NCBI RefSeq assembly: GCF_002093745.1
Contig: NZ_MTSB01000009.1
Span: 62,001-126,000 of the forward strand
From: Pseudomonas graminis
Lineage (GTDB): Bacteria > Pseudomonadota > Gammaproteobacteria > Pseudomonadales > Pseudomonadaceae
Reading direction: 5' to 3'
DNA: 64,000 nt
Below the pieces are notes generated by a model. That model ran no database searches. It was given only the letters and a program-made list of their open reading frames with translations, and was not told the DNA's origin. This document shows positions 20,563 through 29,592 of this stretch, piece by piece; position 1 is the stretch's first letter; each line of letters starts with the position of its first letter. A program made the translations under genes and the position numbers.

Positions 20563-21382
20563 AGCTCACAAACTCCAGTGAAAAGCCCTGCTTGCGGGGA
20601 ATACCCCCGGCCAGCAGGTTGCTCTGTTCTTCATCCACACTGAGCAGACACCAGTTGCCCAGCACCTCGCCGTAACCGGTGGTCAGGCTCAGCGGCTGTA
20701 AGTTGCGCCCCATGCTGCGCAAGGTATCCAGTTGCTTGAGGCCGCCCTTGAAACCGGGAAAAATGGCCCCCTTCAAACTCAGCTTGTCGTCACCGAGGCC
20801 AACCGCCTGTTGCGCAATGCTGCGCGTCAAGCGCTCTTGCCCGGCCCAGCGGAACGCGGTCTGCCTGCGAAGCTCATCGAAGGCAGCCGTGTCCAGGTTG
20901 AAGTAGTACGGCTGCGCCTCAGGCTTGAGCGGCTGAATAATCAGCAGATGAGGAAAAGGTTTCACGGCCTCGGGGGCCGGTGTCATCTGGGTTGCAAAGC
21001 TGCCAGTCGGGACAATGTTGCCCAGCGACGGACTGACGCTTCCCGCCACCCGATTGATCGCGGCTCCGGCCTTGGACGCCTGCTCTTGCAGTGCCCCCAT
21101 ACGCTCCTGCACTTGCGATGCAGCACTGGTTGCCTGCCCGTACATCGCTGCCACCTGCCCTACCTTTGTCTGCGCGACACTGATGCCCCGCATGGTGCGT
21201 TGCAGTTTTTCACCAATGGCCGGGCCAATGAACGGAATGTTCTCCAGCTCCGACGCGGCCCCTGTCATATCGCCAATGGCCCCGTTCAAGAGACCGAGCA
21301 TGTCATCCAGACTACGGCGTCCCACCTCTCCCGCTGCAATCAGGTATTTCAACGATGACTGCAGTTGTTCTGCATAAGCCAT
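20537..21382 (-). CDS. P2-like tail protein gpU with N-terminal helical extension
   Basis: The last ~130 residues match gpU of P2-type tails (FDELRRQTAFRWAGQERLTR, LSLKGAIFPGFKGGLKQLDTLRSMG, GNWCLLSVDEEQSN). The first ~130 residues are an Ala/Gln/Gly-rich, probably helical segment absent from P2 gpU (281 residues here, much longer than the usual ~160). The extension may contact the tape measure encoded just upstream. The gene lies 9 bp after the tape-measure stop. Confidence 0.85.
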   Translation of the reverse strand: MAYAEQLQSSLKYLIAAGEVGRRSLDDMLGLLNGAIGDMTGAASELENIPFIGPAIGEKLQRTMRGISVAQTKVGQVAAMYGQATSAASQVQERMGALQEQASKAGAAINRVAGSVSPSLGNIVPTGSFATQMTPAPEAVKPFPHLLIIQPLKPEAQPYYFNLDTAAFDELRRQTAFRWAGQERLTRSIAQQAVGLGDDKLSLKGAIFPGFKGGLKQLDTLRSMGRNLQPLSLTTGYGEVLGNWCLLSVDEEQSNLLAGGIPRKQGFSLEFVSYGDDLQNV

Positions 21383-21391
21383 AACCTTTCC

Positions 21392-24133
21392 TCATCCTAC
21401 GTGCGGGGCATCAAACAGTTGGCGGGCAGCCGCCTGCCGACTGAACTCTTCAAATTGGCGCTGCAGAAACGGTGCAATGTCCCGCGCCAGCTGTGCCGGG
21501 TCCTTTACATCGCCTTGTACGTTGACGGGCATATTCGGCGAGAAGGTGAATTGCTGGTCGACCTGGGTGGGTTCAGGCTTGCTCTGCTCGGCAGCCTTGA
21601 CGACTGCGGGCAATGCCAGAGGGGCGGGTGCGACTGCCGCCATCGCTTTGACCACATCGCCAGGTGCGGCAGAAGGTTTGGCATCACCGCCCTTGTCAGC
21701 GACGGCCTCGGTTTTTTCATCTGAGCCAAACAGCGCTTTGCCCAGAAAGCCACCGATATCCTGGCCGCCCATGCCGCCAAGAAACGCACCGACCGCGCCA
21801 CCAATGGCCGTTCCGATCACCGGCACGATAGAGCCAATCGCGGCACCCGCCGCACCGCCTGCCAATGCACCGGCCAGCCCACCCGCAGCGCCGCCGTAGC
21901 CTTCGGCTTTCTCGTCCTGGGTCTCGGCGTTTTGGTACGTGTCCAGAGCAAGCATGCCCGCATCCAGAAACTTCGCGCCGGGGACCACCTTGGCAACACT
22001 GCCCAGCTTTCCTGCGGCACCCGCCAACCGCGCCAGTCGGCCTGCTGGTACAGGAGGAGCTGGCGGCATCGGAGGGCGCGGAGGTCCTGCGCGTCGACCA
22101 CCGGCACCGCCAGCAGCACCGCGCCGACGGCTGCGACGTGACCGGCGTTGATCACCCGGTGCATCCGAACCGCCACCGAACGCACTGGCGTTGACCACAA
22201 AGACCTTCTGCAGCTCAGAGCTGCTGCCGCCCTTGGCACCGTCAGCGTCATTACCACCCTCACCGAACAGATCGAGGATCTTCAGGCCGGTGTCGACCGG
22301 ATCAAAACCGGTCTTGCCGCTTTCCTCTGCGTCGTCATCAGCATCGTCAGCGCCGTCCTTGCCATCTCCACCAGGCTTGCCCTTATCCTTGCCCTTTGTT
22401 TTGTCATTGCCTTTGAATGCTTTGAGACCGGTCTCCAGCAAGCCTTTGACCGCACCCACTTTCCCTTCCGGCTTACCGTCTTTATCGCCTGAGTTGGTGA
22501 CGTAGACTTTCTGGACCTTGTTCGGATTGCCACCCAGTGACCCACGCCCAATGTTGAGCAGCCCCTTGCCGATTTTGAACACCCCGGCAGCAGACTTCAG
22601 TGCCAGCAACCCGGCACCGATTGAGGCGATGGCCAGCACTACCGGCTTGGAAGTATCAGAGAGCGCTGTGAATTCCTTGGCCGTTGCTGTGATCCCTTTC
22701 GCAACGGCGTCTGTGACAGGGCGGATCGCGTCACCAATGCTGCGCATAGAGTCGTTTACCGCCTGGAACGTCTCGGCCCAGATCTGCGACGATGTACCAC
22801 GACGCTCGGCCAGGTTCTTGTCGAGAATCCCTGAAGCATTCTGAGCGTCCTTTTTCAGTTGCTCATACATGCCACGGTTTTGCGAGTAAGCCGTCAGCGC
22901 GGCCTTCACCTGCATGTCGGCGAACAGATCGCCGGTACGCAGTGCTTGCTCCAGCGAATCCAGCATTTCCTTTGCTTTTTTCGGATCAGCTTCTTTGCTG
23001 ATCTTCGCCGTTGCCTCCTTCATTTTTTTGGCTTTTTCAGGGTCAGTCTTTTCGATGTAACGCTGAGCCAGCGCAAAACTGGACTCCAGTGTCGACATCC
23101 CCTTCTGGATACCGGTGTTCAGCGACCCCTGATAATCGATACCAACGTCCTTGTAGGACTTCACCACGTCGGTGGAGCCGATCTTCTCCATCCAGTTTTT
23201 CAGGTTGTTGGCCGCTTCATCCGAGCCGCCGGCTGTTTTCATCTGCACCTGTAGCATCGCGCCGAGCTGGCTCACCGAATCCATGCCGGTCACACCGAGC
23301 TTGCCCATGCCCGCAAGCAGTTGCGGAAACCACTTCGCCATGTCACTAGCTTCAAAACTACCCGCCTGGCCCTGCATGGCGACTGCCTCAAGGGCTTTCT
23401 CCATGATCTTAGGGTCGGTGATCTTGGCGTTCTGCTGCAGTGCCTGAATCATGTTGGCCGTATCGGTGCCGCTGGCCCCCTGCCCGACCGCAAACTTTGC
23501 AGCCACCGGTGCGTACGAAAGTGCCTTGTCCAGGCTCATGCCTGCACCGACCAGTTTGTTGACCAGGTCGGCGACGTCATTGCGGGCCATGCCCGTGTCC
23601 TGGGAGGTCTTGATCACCGAGGTGGTCAGCTCCGCTTCCTGCGGCTTGTTGGCCACACCGGCCTTGATCGCGATATCCCGGATGATCGCCTGATAGTCGG
23701 CACTGATCTTGGTCGGCACGGCCAATGCGCCGACACCGGCGACGGCGGTGCCGATACCTGACTTGAGTCCGGCCTTGCCCTGCTCGATCTGTTGGTGCCC
23801 CTTGACCTTGAGGTCCATGCTTCTGGCCACACGGTCAAGAGACTGATATTCCTGCCTGAGCTTACCGACCTGAACACCCTGTTTACGCAAGGTGTCGAGG
23901 TTGTTCTCAAGCTTGCGCAGCAAACCAGAGGCCGAGGCAGCACCACTGTCGTGCGCTTTCTTCCACTCGTCACGCAGACGCATGGTTTCGCCAATCGTGT
24001 TTCTCAGCACCTTGGCCTGATTGCCGCGCTGCTCCAGCTTCTTGATGCGGTTTTCAACAGTGTTGAATGCCGCACCCACGGTCGGGCTGACAGCGCCGCC
24101 AATCACCAGGCCCAGTGCCAGATTGTTCGCCAT
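21392..24133 (-). CDS. Tail tape measure protein (P2 gpT type)
   Basis: 913-residue protein whose length sets the contractile tail length. It starts MANNLALGLVIGGAVSPTVGAAF, with coiled-coil N-terminus (KKLEQRGNQAKVLRNTIGE), the TMP-family core (ISADYQAIIRDIAIKAG, GMARNDVADLVNKLVGAGMSLDKAL) and hydrophobic segments. A low-complexity middle is Lys/Gly/Asp-rich, then Arg/Pro-rich (RRSRRSRRRGAAGG). A glycine-zipper stretch near residue 790 follows (GGLAGALAGGAAGAAIGSI). GAGGTGAGTG precedes the ATG, which was preferred over a GTG one codon upstream. Confidence 0.93.
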   Translation of the reverse strand: MANNLALGLVIGGAVSPTVGAAFNTVENRIKKLEQRGNQAKVLRNTIGETMRLRDEWKKAHDSGAASASGLLRKLENNLDTLRKQGVQVGKLRQEYQSLDRVARSMDLKVKGHQQIEQGKAGLKSGIGTAVAGVGALAVPTKISADYQAIIRDIAIKAGVANKPQEAELTTSVIKTSQDTGMARNDVADLVNKLVGAGMSLDKALSYAPVAAKFAVGQGASGTDTANMIQALQQNAKITDPKIMEKALEAVAMQGQAGSFEASDMAKWFPQLLAGMGKLGVTGMDSVSQLGAMLQVQMKTAGGSDEAANNLKNWMEKIGSTDVVKSYKDVGIDYQGSLNTGIQKGMSTLESSFALAQRYIEKTDPEKAKKMKEATAKISKEADPKKAKEMLDSLEQALRTGDLFADMQVKAALTAYSQNRGMYEQLKKDAQNASGILDKNLAERRGTSSQIWAETFQAVNDSMRSIGDAIRPVTDAVAKGITATAKEFTALSDTSKPVVLAIASIGAGLLALKSAAGVFKIGKGLLNIGRGSLGGNPNKVQKVYVTNSGDKDGKPEGKVGAVKGLLETGLKAFKGNDKTKGKDKGKPGGDGKDGADDADDDAEESGKTGFDPVDTGLKILDLFGEGGNDADGAKGGSSSELQKVFVVNASAFGGGSDAPGDQRRSRRSRRRGAAGGAGGRRAGPPRPPMPPAPPVPAGRLARLAGAAGKLGSVAKVVPGAKFLDAGMLALDTYQNAETQDEKAEGYGGAAGGLAGALAGGAAGAAIGSIVPVIGTAIGGAVGAFLGGMGGQDIGGFLGKALFGSDEKTEAVADKGGDAKPSAAPGDVVKAMAAVAPAPLALPAVVKAAEQSKPEPTQVDQQFTFSPNMPVNVQGDVKDPAQLARDIAPFLQRQFEEFSRQAAARQLFDAPHVG

Positions 24134-24159
24134 CACTCACCTCAGATATTGGGATGGGC

Positions 24160-24273
24160 TCAGTCCGTGAGCCACCAGATCATGTCCGAGAAAGACATGG
24201 ACATGATTTCCGCCGACGAGAAGCCCAGCTCTTTTGCAAGCCGCTTCGCCGCAAGCCTCTGCAATGAGGGGTC
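24160..24273 (-). CDS. gpE' extension, reached by +1 shift from gpE
   Basis: 37 codons open in the +1 frame directly after the gpE stop (DPSLQRLAAKRLAKELGF, then SFSDMIWWLTD). It resembles the E' part of P2-type E+E' tail chaperone fusions. The gpE stop context is CTT TGA C, the same hexanucleotide-plus-C at which bacterial prfB shifts +1. Slippage there joins the two into a 137-residue protein. No prfB-like upstream Shine-Dalgarno element is evident, so efficiency is unknown. An independent start in this frame exists upstream but would give an unusual N-terminus. Confidence 0.6.
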   Translation of the reverse strand, partial: DPSLQRLAAKRLAKELGFSSAEIMSMSFSDMIWWLTD

Positions 24274-24574
24274 AAAGCTCGTCGTCGCGCACCAGGCGAA
24301 AATAACCGGCCTGCAAGCGGCTGTAGTCCTTGAGGGACAGCCCTTCAAGATCGCGGACGCCCATCTCGGCCAGGGATGCAAACAGGTTCAGCTCGCGCTG
24401 TTCGTCGTCGCCGCTGGCAGCCGCCTGGGCCGTACGCACATCACGCACGGTAGGTGCGCGCATGGTGATGGTGTCGACCTGAACGCTGTTGACCTCGGCA
24501 GGCTTGGTCAGCTTCACCGACACGCTCTCGGCCGTCAGGGTCATCCACTTAGGATTGGTATTTGCTTGAGACAC
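24272..24574 (-). CDS. Tail assembly chaperone gpE (P2 type)
   Basis: 100-residue protein (MSQANTNPKWMTLTAESVSVKL...) with the family core VDTITMRAPTVRDVRTAQAA and EMGVRDLEGLSLKDYSRLQAGYF. In P2-type phages gpE and a frameshifted E+E' coat the tape measure during tail assembly. The gene lies between the tail tube (FII) and tape measure, where this pair is expected. It ends with CTT TGA C. Confidence 0.88.
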   Translation of the reverse strand: MSQANTNPKWMTLTAESVSVKLTKPAEVNSVQVDTITMRAPTVRDVRTAQAAASGDDEQRELNLFASLAEMGVRDLEGLSLKDYSRLQAGYFRLVRDDEL

Positions 24575-24589
24575 AGAATTTTCCTTCTA

Positions 24590-25099
24590 TCAGAGGCCAA
24601 GGGCCGAACGTTCTGCCGCGAGCTGATCAACACCGTCGATGACGCGCTTCATGCCCAGCGCATCGATCTCGTAAATCACACGGCCATCCACTTCCAGCTT
24701 GTAATACGTGAGCGCGACCGAGTGCTTGATCTCGGCCTTGTCACCCGCCTTCCAGTCACCCATGTCGACCTCTTTGAGTCGGCCACGTTGAGTCACCACG
24801 ACCGGGGTGATCTTGCCTTTGAGCCCTTTGAAGGCACCACGGAACACACCGTTGAAGGCCGTGCCATCCGCTAGGCCGAAGAACTTCAGGGACTCGCGAC
24901 GCACGCCTGTAGTGGTGAAGTTGGACTCCTGCTTTTCCATGCCCATGTCCAGCTCGACCGGCAAGTCCATGCCACCGCCACGGTGTTCTTCAGTCTTGAG
25001 CGTCATCTTGGGCAGGGTCAGGCTGGGCACATCGCCCTGAAAGCTGACACCGTCCACGAACAGGTTCAGGTTGCTCAGTGTTTCGGGAATCATTGCCAT
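24590..25099 (-). CDS. Major tail tube protein (P2 gpFII)
   Basis: Inner tube of the contractile tail. The 169-residue product MAMIPETLSNLNLFVDGVSFQGDVPSLTLP has the P2 FII signature, including the VELDMGMEKQE stretch and VALTYYKLEVDGRVIYEID. AAGGAGCTGCAACG precedes the ATG. It is 12 bp from the sheath gene, forming the FI-FII pair. Confidence 0.94.
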   Translation of the reverse strand: MAMIPETLSNLNLFVDGVSFQGDVPSLTLPKMTLKTEEHRGGGMDLPVELDMGMEKQESNFTTTGVRRESLKFFGLADGTAFNGVFRGAFKGLKGKITPVVVTQRGRLKEVDMGDWKAGDKAEIKHSVALTYYKLEVDGRVIYEIDALGMKRVIDGVDQLAAERSALGL

Positions 25100-25111
25100 C
25101 GTTGCAGCTCC

Positions 25112-26275
25112 TTAAGCGGCAGAGTCAAGCACTTCGGTCAGCCATTGATTGGTGACTTCAACGCGGAAATTAGGGTTTTCTGCAGGTGGCACGTCAGTGA
25201 AACGGATGTTCCAGAACACCTTGCCCTGCTCCAGCTGGCTGGCCGTGTTCAGTTCGGTGTCCGCGAACACTTCGAAGTTGATGATCGCGCCCTGATTTTT
25301 CAGATCACGCATGAACGCCTGCAGGCCCTCGGTCACGTCCTTGACGTAGGTGGCAGTGATCGAGCGGTCGACCGCCCATTTGTGCCCGTAGAGGATCGCG
25401 TCCATGACGATGTCCATGGTGCGCACGCGTGTGACGAACGCCCATTTGGGATCGCTGCTGAGCGTGCGGTTGCCCCACAGGCGATAGCCGTCATCACGGA
25501 TGATGGTGGCGATATTGGCGTTGTTGAGCAGGTTGGCCCGGCAGGTTTCGTCACCGTCCAGAAACTCGATGGGCCGCTTGGTGCCGGTGATGCCTGCAAA
25601 CTCTTTGTTCGACGGCGAGGCCCAGAAGCCGTACTCCGCGTCGGTCCAGGCGAACAGGCCTGCCACCCAGGCGGAGCCCGGTGCATCGACCGTCTCACTG
25701 GCCGTCGTATCCCAATACTGAACACCGGGGTCGACCATGAAAGAGCGCTTGCCGCCGAAGTTCTTGGCATACGCCATGACCGCTTCGTCTGTGGTGTTGG
25801 GGCCATCGAAGATCGGCAGCGCCCGCAGTTTGTCTGCCAATGCAGCCATAGCGGTGCCGACCGCCAGAATCGAGCTGTGCTTGGGCGCGATCAGAAGTCG
25901 CGGCTGGGCATTGAAGCGGCTCTTGCCATCGAGCAGTGCCTGGAGCCCGGTACGTGTGCCATCGGCTTTGACACCGCCGATGATGGCGGAAGTTTGCAGG
26001 GCAGCATCGTCCAGTTTGGCGACGCCACAAGCAACGATCACCGCCTTGGCCCGCACATAGACCGCCTGACAGGCTTTAGTAATCGCCGAGTCAGGACCAA
26101 ACGCTGCAATGGCTTCGCGCTCGGAAGTGATCAGCACCAGGTCATTGGCCTTGGCGCTGTAACCGGGGGCCTCGGTAAACGTATCGACCAGACCGATGAT
26201 CGCGGACGTGGGCAACGAAATGGTACGTGCGCCCGTGTCGACGGCCGTCATGGTCACGCCGTGGAAGAAACTCAT
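25112..26275 (-). CDS. Contractile tail sheath protein (P2 gpFI)
   Basis: 387-residue sheath protein starting MSFFHGVTMTAVDTGARTI. Conserved sheath segments include SAIIGLVDTF, VAGLFAWTDAEYGFWASPSNKEFAGI, GYRLWGNRTLSSDPKWAFVTRVRTMD and the C-terminal domain LEQGKVFWNIRFTDVPPAENPNF. It starts a new transcription segment: two intrinsic terminators stand immediately upstream. Confidence 0.95.
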   Translation of the reverse strand: MSFFHGVTMTAVDTGARTISLPTSAIIGLVDTFTEAPGYSAKANDLVLITSEREAIAAFGPDSAITKACQAVYVRAKAVIVACGVAKLDDAALQTSAIIGGVKADGTRTGLQALLDGKSRFNAQPRLLIAPKHSSILAVGTAMAALADKLRALPIFDGPNTTDEAVMAYAKNFGGKRSFMVDPGVQYWDTTASETVDAPGSAWVAGLFAWTDAEYGFWASPSNKEFAGITGTKRPIEFLDGDETCRANLLNNANIATIIRDDGYRLWGNRTLSSDPKWAFVTRVRTMDIVMDAILYGHKWAVDRSITATYVKDVTEGLQAFMRDLKNQGAIINFEVFADTELNTASQLEQGKVFWNIRFTDVPPAENPNFRVEVTNQWLTEVLDSAA

Positions 26276-26292
26276 AAGACGATCTCCAGAAA

Positions 26293-26317
26293 CGAAAAAA
26301 CCCCGATCAGCGGGGTT
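26293..26317 (-). terminator. Terminator upstream of tail sheath
   Basis: Minus-strand stem AACCCCG/CGGGGTT with a 5-nt loop and T6; first of two closely spaced terminators between the fibre chaperone and the sheath gene in genome order. Confidence 0.8.
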
Positions 26318-26344
26318 ATTGGTGGAATGCGAATAGCGGGTAAG

Positions 26345-26370
26345 AAAACGCCCCGTCAGTGCGGGGCGTT
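26345..26370 (-). terminator. Terminator overlapping the fibre-chaperone stop
   Basis: Minus-strand stem AACGCCCCG/CGGGGCGTT with a 6-nt loop and a short T4 run. Its 5' arm includes two bases of the stop codon of the 26369-26911 gene. Confidence 0.7.
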
Positions 26371-26911
26371 AGGTGCTTTGCTGATCGTCGTCGCTGACGT
26401 CCTGCGCAGGAGCTTCCGGCTCGGGCGGCTCGTACACGAACGGATTCGCAGGCGGCGTAGGCCATTCAAAGTCCAGCGGGTAGCCAGGCTTCGTATCGAG
26501 CTGGCCGAGCTGTACGCGGTACAGACGATACGCATCAATCTCAGCCCTGACAGCGGGCAGCGCTTTGCGCTGGTCGTCGGTCGCCATATCCAGTGACACG
26601 GCGTCCTGCAACTCCTCGTACTGATTGACCAGCTCATCAATACGGGCAGTGGCTGCAGCCGAACGGTCGCCACGAGCGCACATGACCTGCACACGCACCA
26701 GCTCAATCGGCGTGTCTTGAACCGGGCCAAACTCACCCGCCAAGGCTCGTTCGTACAGCTCTACACCGTGGGGTTCTGGGTCGTGGGGAGAAGCCGTGAA
26801 CGGTAACTCCCCATGTGTTTCCTCCAGCCCCTCGAAAACCACCATCAATTCGATGGTAGCGCGGGCCTGAGAAGACCAGTACGGATTGCGGGCATTTAAT
26901 ACGTTGGACAT
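26369..26911 (-). CDS. Tail fibre assembly chaperone
   Basis: About 180 residues from MSNVLNARNPYWSSQAR. Composition and position immediately after the fibre gene fit the Pseudomonas tail-fibre assembly (Tfa-like) group. The protein is acidic and Pro-rich at the end (WPTPPANPFVYEPPEPEAP). It would help the long fibre trimerise. The upstream-open stretch (MARPWCFQQY...) overlaps the fibre coding region and is not convincing. Homology is weak by eye. Confidence 0.6.
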   Translation of the reverse strand: MSNVLNARNPYWSSQARATIELMVVFEGLEETHGELPFTASPHDPEPHGVELYERALAGEFGPVQDTPIELVRVQVMCARGDRSAAATARIDELVNQYEELQDAVSLDMATDDQRKALPAVRAEIDAYRLYRVQLGQLDTKPGYPLDFEWPTPPANPFVYEPPEPEAPAQDVSDDDQQST

Positions 26912-26919
26912 AGTTAAAC

Positions 26920-28989
26920 CTACTGGATTCGTTGAAAGAGCGTGCGCTCTGTATTGTTGAAAGCACCATGGGCGCGCCAAACACCTATAGCGATAGCACC
27001 GGAGTTACTGCTCGTGCCATCACCCACAGCCGTGGAACTGAAAAGAAGGTTAGAGCCGGGGACTGAAGTGCCTTGGTTAATTGAATTTCCGTAGGCGGTG
27101 ATGACTCGCGCAAATGCATACTGCCCAATGCCAGTAAGTCCCTGCGCAGCAACTTTTGCTCCGAGGTTCAGGTCGCTGACCAAGTAATAAACTGCACCGT
27201 CGGCAGCGCGACGCATATACGGCACTGCTGCATTATCTGCCGCAAAGCCTACATGCGTGATTGAGTCAGCTACAGGCCGTGTCGAAATACGCGTGTCAGT
27301 TTCAGACTTCGTGTAAACATCGGCCTTGGCATAAACCTCAGATTTTAGAGGCCGCTCCATGTCTCGAGCATCTGTTTCGTTCTTGGTATAGGCGTCGGTA
27401 ATACCGTAAGCAAATAACGTGCTGCCGACGTTGGCTTTTTTGGACGGATCAAAGTTACCGGAATACCAAAGATTCCCGAAGTCCGTGTTATCGACCGCCA
27501 ACTTAACCTGACCTGCGGACGTATATCCGATCTTGATCAGGTTGTTTAACTGGCCTGCACCCGTGCCTTGCTGGACAGGAACAAAGCCAAGCTTGGTTTG
27601 AAGAAAATACGTCGTGTTGTCACTGGCGCGGCGCATATAGGGCGACGCAGGGTCGTTGGCCGCAAGCCCGATGTTCGTGATGCTGTCCGCCAGCGGCCGT
27701 TGCGAATCCCGTGCATCGGTTTCAGCCTTGGTGTAAACGTCGGCTTTGGCATAGACCTCTGTCCTTAAAGCCCGCTCGGACACTCGCTGGTCAACCTCAG
27801 CCTTGGTGTAGGCATCGGTAATGCCGTAAGCAAACAACGTGCTGCCTACGTTGGCCTTGGTGGCCGGATCAAAGTTGCCCGAATACCAGAGGTTGCCTAA
27901 ATCGGTATTGTCGACCGCCGCCTTAAGCCCGCTACCCGACCAGCCGAGCCTGACCTGATTGTTCAACTGGCCCGCGCCAGTGCCCTGCTGCACGGGAACA
28001 AACCCGAGCTTGGGCTGCAACGCCGCCACCCGCGCATCAATTTCCGTTTTGCTGTAAGCATCAGCGATCCCGTAACCGCCCAGGGTGGTCGGGTTGAAAC
28101 CGGCCATCACCAGGCCGCGCCGGTCGACCGTGACCCGGTTGTAAGTTCCGGGCAGAACGCCAGTCGGACCTGCCACTTGCTCGAACGCCAGCGCAGTCGT
28201 ACCCAAGGTAATTGGCGCGTTTGTGGTCAACTGCCAGAGCGTGTCGAACAACGCGTCACCCTGCTCGACGCTAACCATCAGGTTAGGTGTCACCTCCACG
28301 CTCACATCCGCGTCAACAACGCGTAACCAGGCACCACCCGCGACGACCGAGTACAAACCATTATCTTTGCCGCTGGCCTGATTTTTTACCAGCACCCGGT
28401 CGCCTGCGGCGAGCGCAACGCCATCGACCGACTGGATGCCAGCAAGGACCACCGGGCCGGTCGTGGCAGCACGAACCGATTGTTTATTGTCGAGCCTGGA
28501 AAGCTCTTCCTGAATCCGCAGGTCCACAAAGGAACGCGTGGCCAGCACAACGGTTGGGTCAATGCGCAGCTCGACGTTGCTGGTATTGCTGACCAGCAGG
28601 TTAATGCGCACGATCTGCGTGCGACCAGAACCTTGAGCCAGCAATGGCTTGAAGGACGGCGCGCAGTTCGCGACCGCCACCAGGTCGCCGTCTGTATCGT
28701 ACAAGCCAATTTCACGAATCCAGAAACCACCGATCTCTGCGGGGATAACCTGCTCGGCGATGATGATCGCGTTGTTGGCTGGATCAACCTTGAGCTGATT
28801 GAGCGGGGCACGGCGGCGCTCGTTGATCAGTTTTTTCTGTGAAGCATCGGGCACCGGATCGGTGCCATTGGCATCACCCACACCCATTTGAGCTATTTTC
28901 CAAGGCACGCCGAGGGCATCGGCATTGGCCTGCTTGGCCGCACCGACATTCGTCAGGGTGGCAAAGAATTGCGAAGTCTGATCGATCAT
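26920..28989 (-). CDS. Tail fibre protein (P2 gpH type)
   Basis: 689-residue receptor-binding fibre. The N-terminal ~160 residues match the baseplate-attachment domain of P2-like fibres (MIDQTSQFFATLTNVGAAKQ, IPAEIGGFWIREIGLYDTDGDLVAVANCAP). The shaft contains an internal tandem duplication of a 139-residue unit (LGFVPVQQGTGAGQLNN... repeated) with many 'YTKAEVD/YTKSETD' coiled-coil-like elements. The C-terminal tip (AYGNSINQGTSVPGSN..., RAHGAFNNTERTLFQRI) should determine host range. Confidence 0.92.
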   Translation of the reverse strand: MIDQTSQFFATLTNVGAAKQANADALGVPWKIAQMGVGDANGTDPVPDASQKKLINERRRAPLNQLKVDPANNAIIIAEQVIPAEIGGFWIREIGLYDTDGDLVAVANCAPSFKPLLAQGSGRTQIVRINLLVSNTSNVELRIDPTVVLATRSFVDLRIQEELSRLDNKQSVRAATTGPVVLAGIQSVDGVALAAGDRVLVKNQASGKDNGLYSVVAGGAWLRVVDADVSVEVTPNLMVSVEQGDALFDTLWQLTTNAPITLGTTALAFEQVAGPTGVLPGTYNRVTVDRRGLVMAGFNPTTLGGYGIADAYSKTEIDARVAALQPKLGFVPVQQGTGAGQLNNQVRLGWSGSGLKAAVDNTDLGNLWYSGNFDPATKANVGSTLFAYGITDAYTKAEVDQRVSERALRTEVYAKADVYTKAETDARDSQRPLADSITNIGLAANDPASPYMRRASDNTTYFLQTKLGFVPVQQGTGAGQLNNLIKIGYTSAGQVKLAVDNTDFGNLWYSGNFDPSKKANVGSTLFAYGITDAYTKNETDARDMERPLKSEVYAKADVYTKSETDTRISTRPVADSITHVGFAADNAAVPYMRRAADGAVYYLVSDLNLGAKVAAQGLTGIGQYAFARVITAYGNSINQGTSVPGSNLLFSSTAVGDGTSSNSGAIAIGVWRAHGAFNNTERTLFQRIQ
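27175..28008 (-). repeat. Tandem 417-bp duplication in the tail fibre shaft
   Basis: Two copies of a 139-codon unit, 28008-27592 and 27591-27175, each beginning LGFVPVQQGTGAGQLNN and containing DNTD.GNLWYSGNFDP and KANVGSTLFAYGITDAYTK. They have diverged at many positions, so the duplication is old. Confidence 0.8.
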
Positions 28990-29591
28990 GCGAAGACATC
29001 CAGAGTATCGATAGTGGTTTCACGCCCACCCAGCCCCATATGCCCCGTGACTTCAATGTCTCGCGGTACAGGTGGGTAAACATCGATTTCGTCGCCTTCA
29101 GAGACCGAAGCGGCGAGGTAGAAACGGCCGGTAGTTTCAAGGCTGATGGCCAGTTCGAGCATGTGACGGCTGACAGGCTTGGCGTCATCGATCAGGGCCG
29201 TCAGTTCCTGATACATCTCCTCGGTGATGCCGGTGTCCAGCACACCCACCTTGAGCGCAAAAGTACCGGGGATTCCCTCAGGTACGGTCTGCCACCATTC
29301 CAGGACATCGATGAGGTAGCCAAGCGGTTCAACCACTCGGCGTATCGCGCCAATCGTCCCTTTGCGTTCATGGATGAAGAACGAAGCGGCAATGGCTGCA
29401 CGCTTTACCGGCTCAGACCATCCATCATCCCAACGGTCCACAGACCAGGCCCACGCAAGGTGGTAGAGCAAGTGCGCGGGACAGGTCTGTGGGTTGTACA
29501 GAGTGCGCAGGGGAATCGTGGTGACTTCATCCGTGGCAACCTCAATGGCGCGCTCAAGCGGAGAACTGTTGAGGGGGAGCAAGCTGGTCAT
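28986..29591 (-). CDS. Baseplate wedge/tail protein gpI
   Basis: 201-residue P2 gpI homologue (MTSLLPLNSSPLERAIEVATDEV, TCPAHLLYHLAWAWSVDRWDD, ERKGTIGAIRRVVEPLGY). gpI joins the baseplate to the fibres. The stop overlaps the fibre start as ATGA, and the start lies 2 bp from the gpJ stop. Order J-I-H is that of P2. Confidence 0.92.
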   Translation of the reverse strand: MTSLLPLNSSPLERAIEVATDEVTTIPLRTLYNPQTCPAHLLYHLAWAWSVDRWDDGWSEPVKRAAIAASFFIHERKGTIGAIRRVVEPLGYLIDVLEWWQTVPEGIPGTFALKVGVLDTGITEEMYQELTALIDDAKPVSRHMLELAISLETTGRFYLAASVSEGDEIDVYPPVPRDIEVTGHMGLGGRETTIDTLDVFA

Positions 29592-29592
29592 C

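Noticed and set aside
24983..26596. 537-codon open frame on the + strand
   Set aside because: Antisense to tail sheath and tube genes, whose identity is clear.
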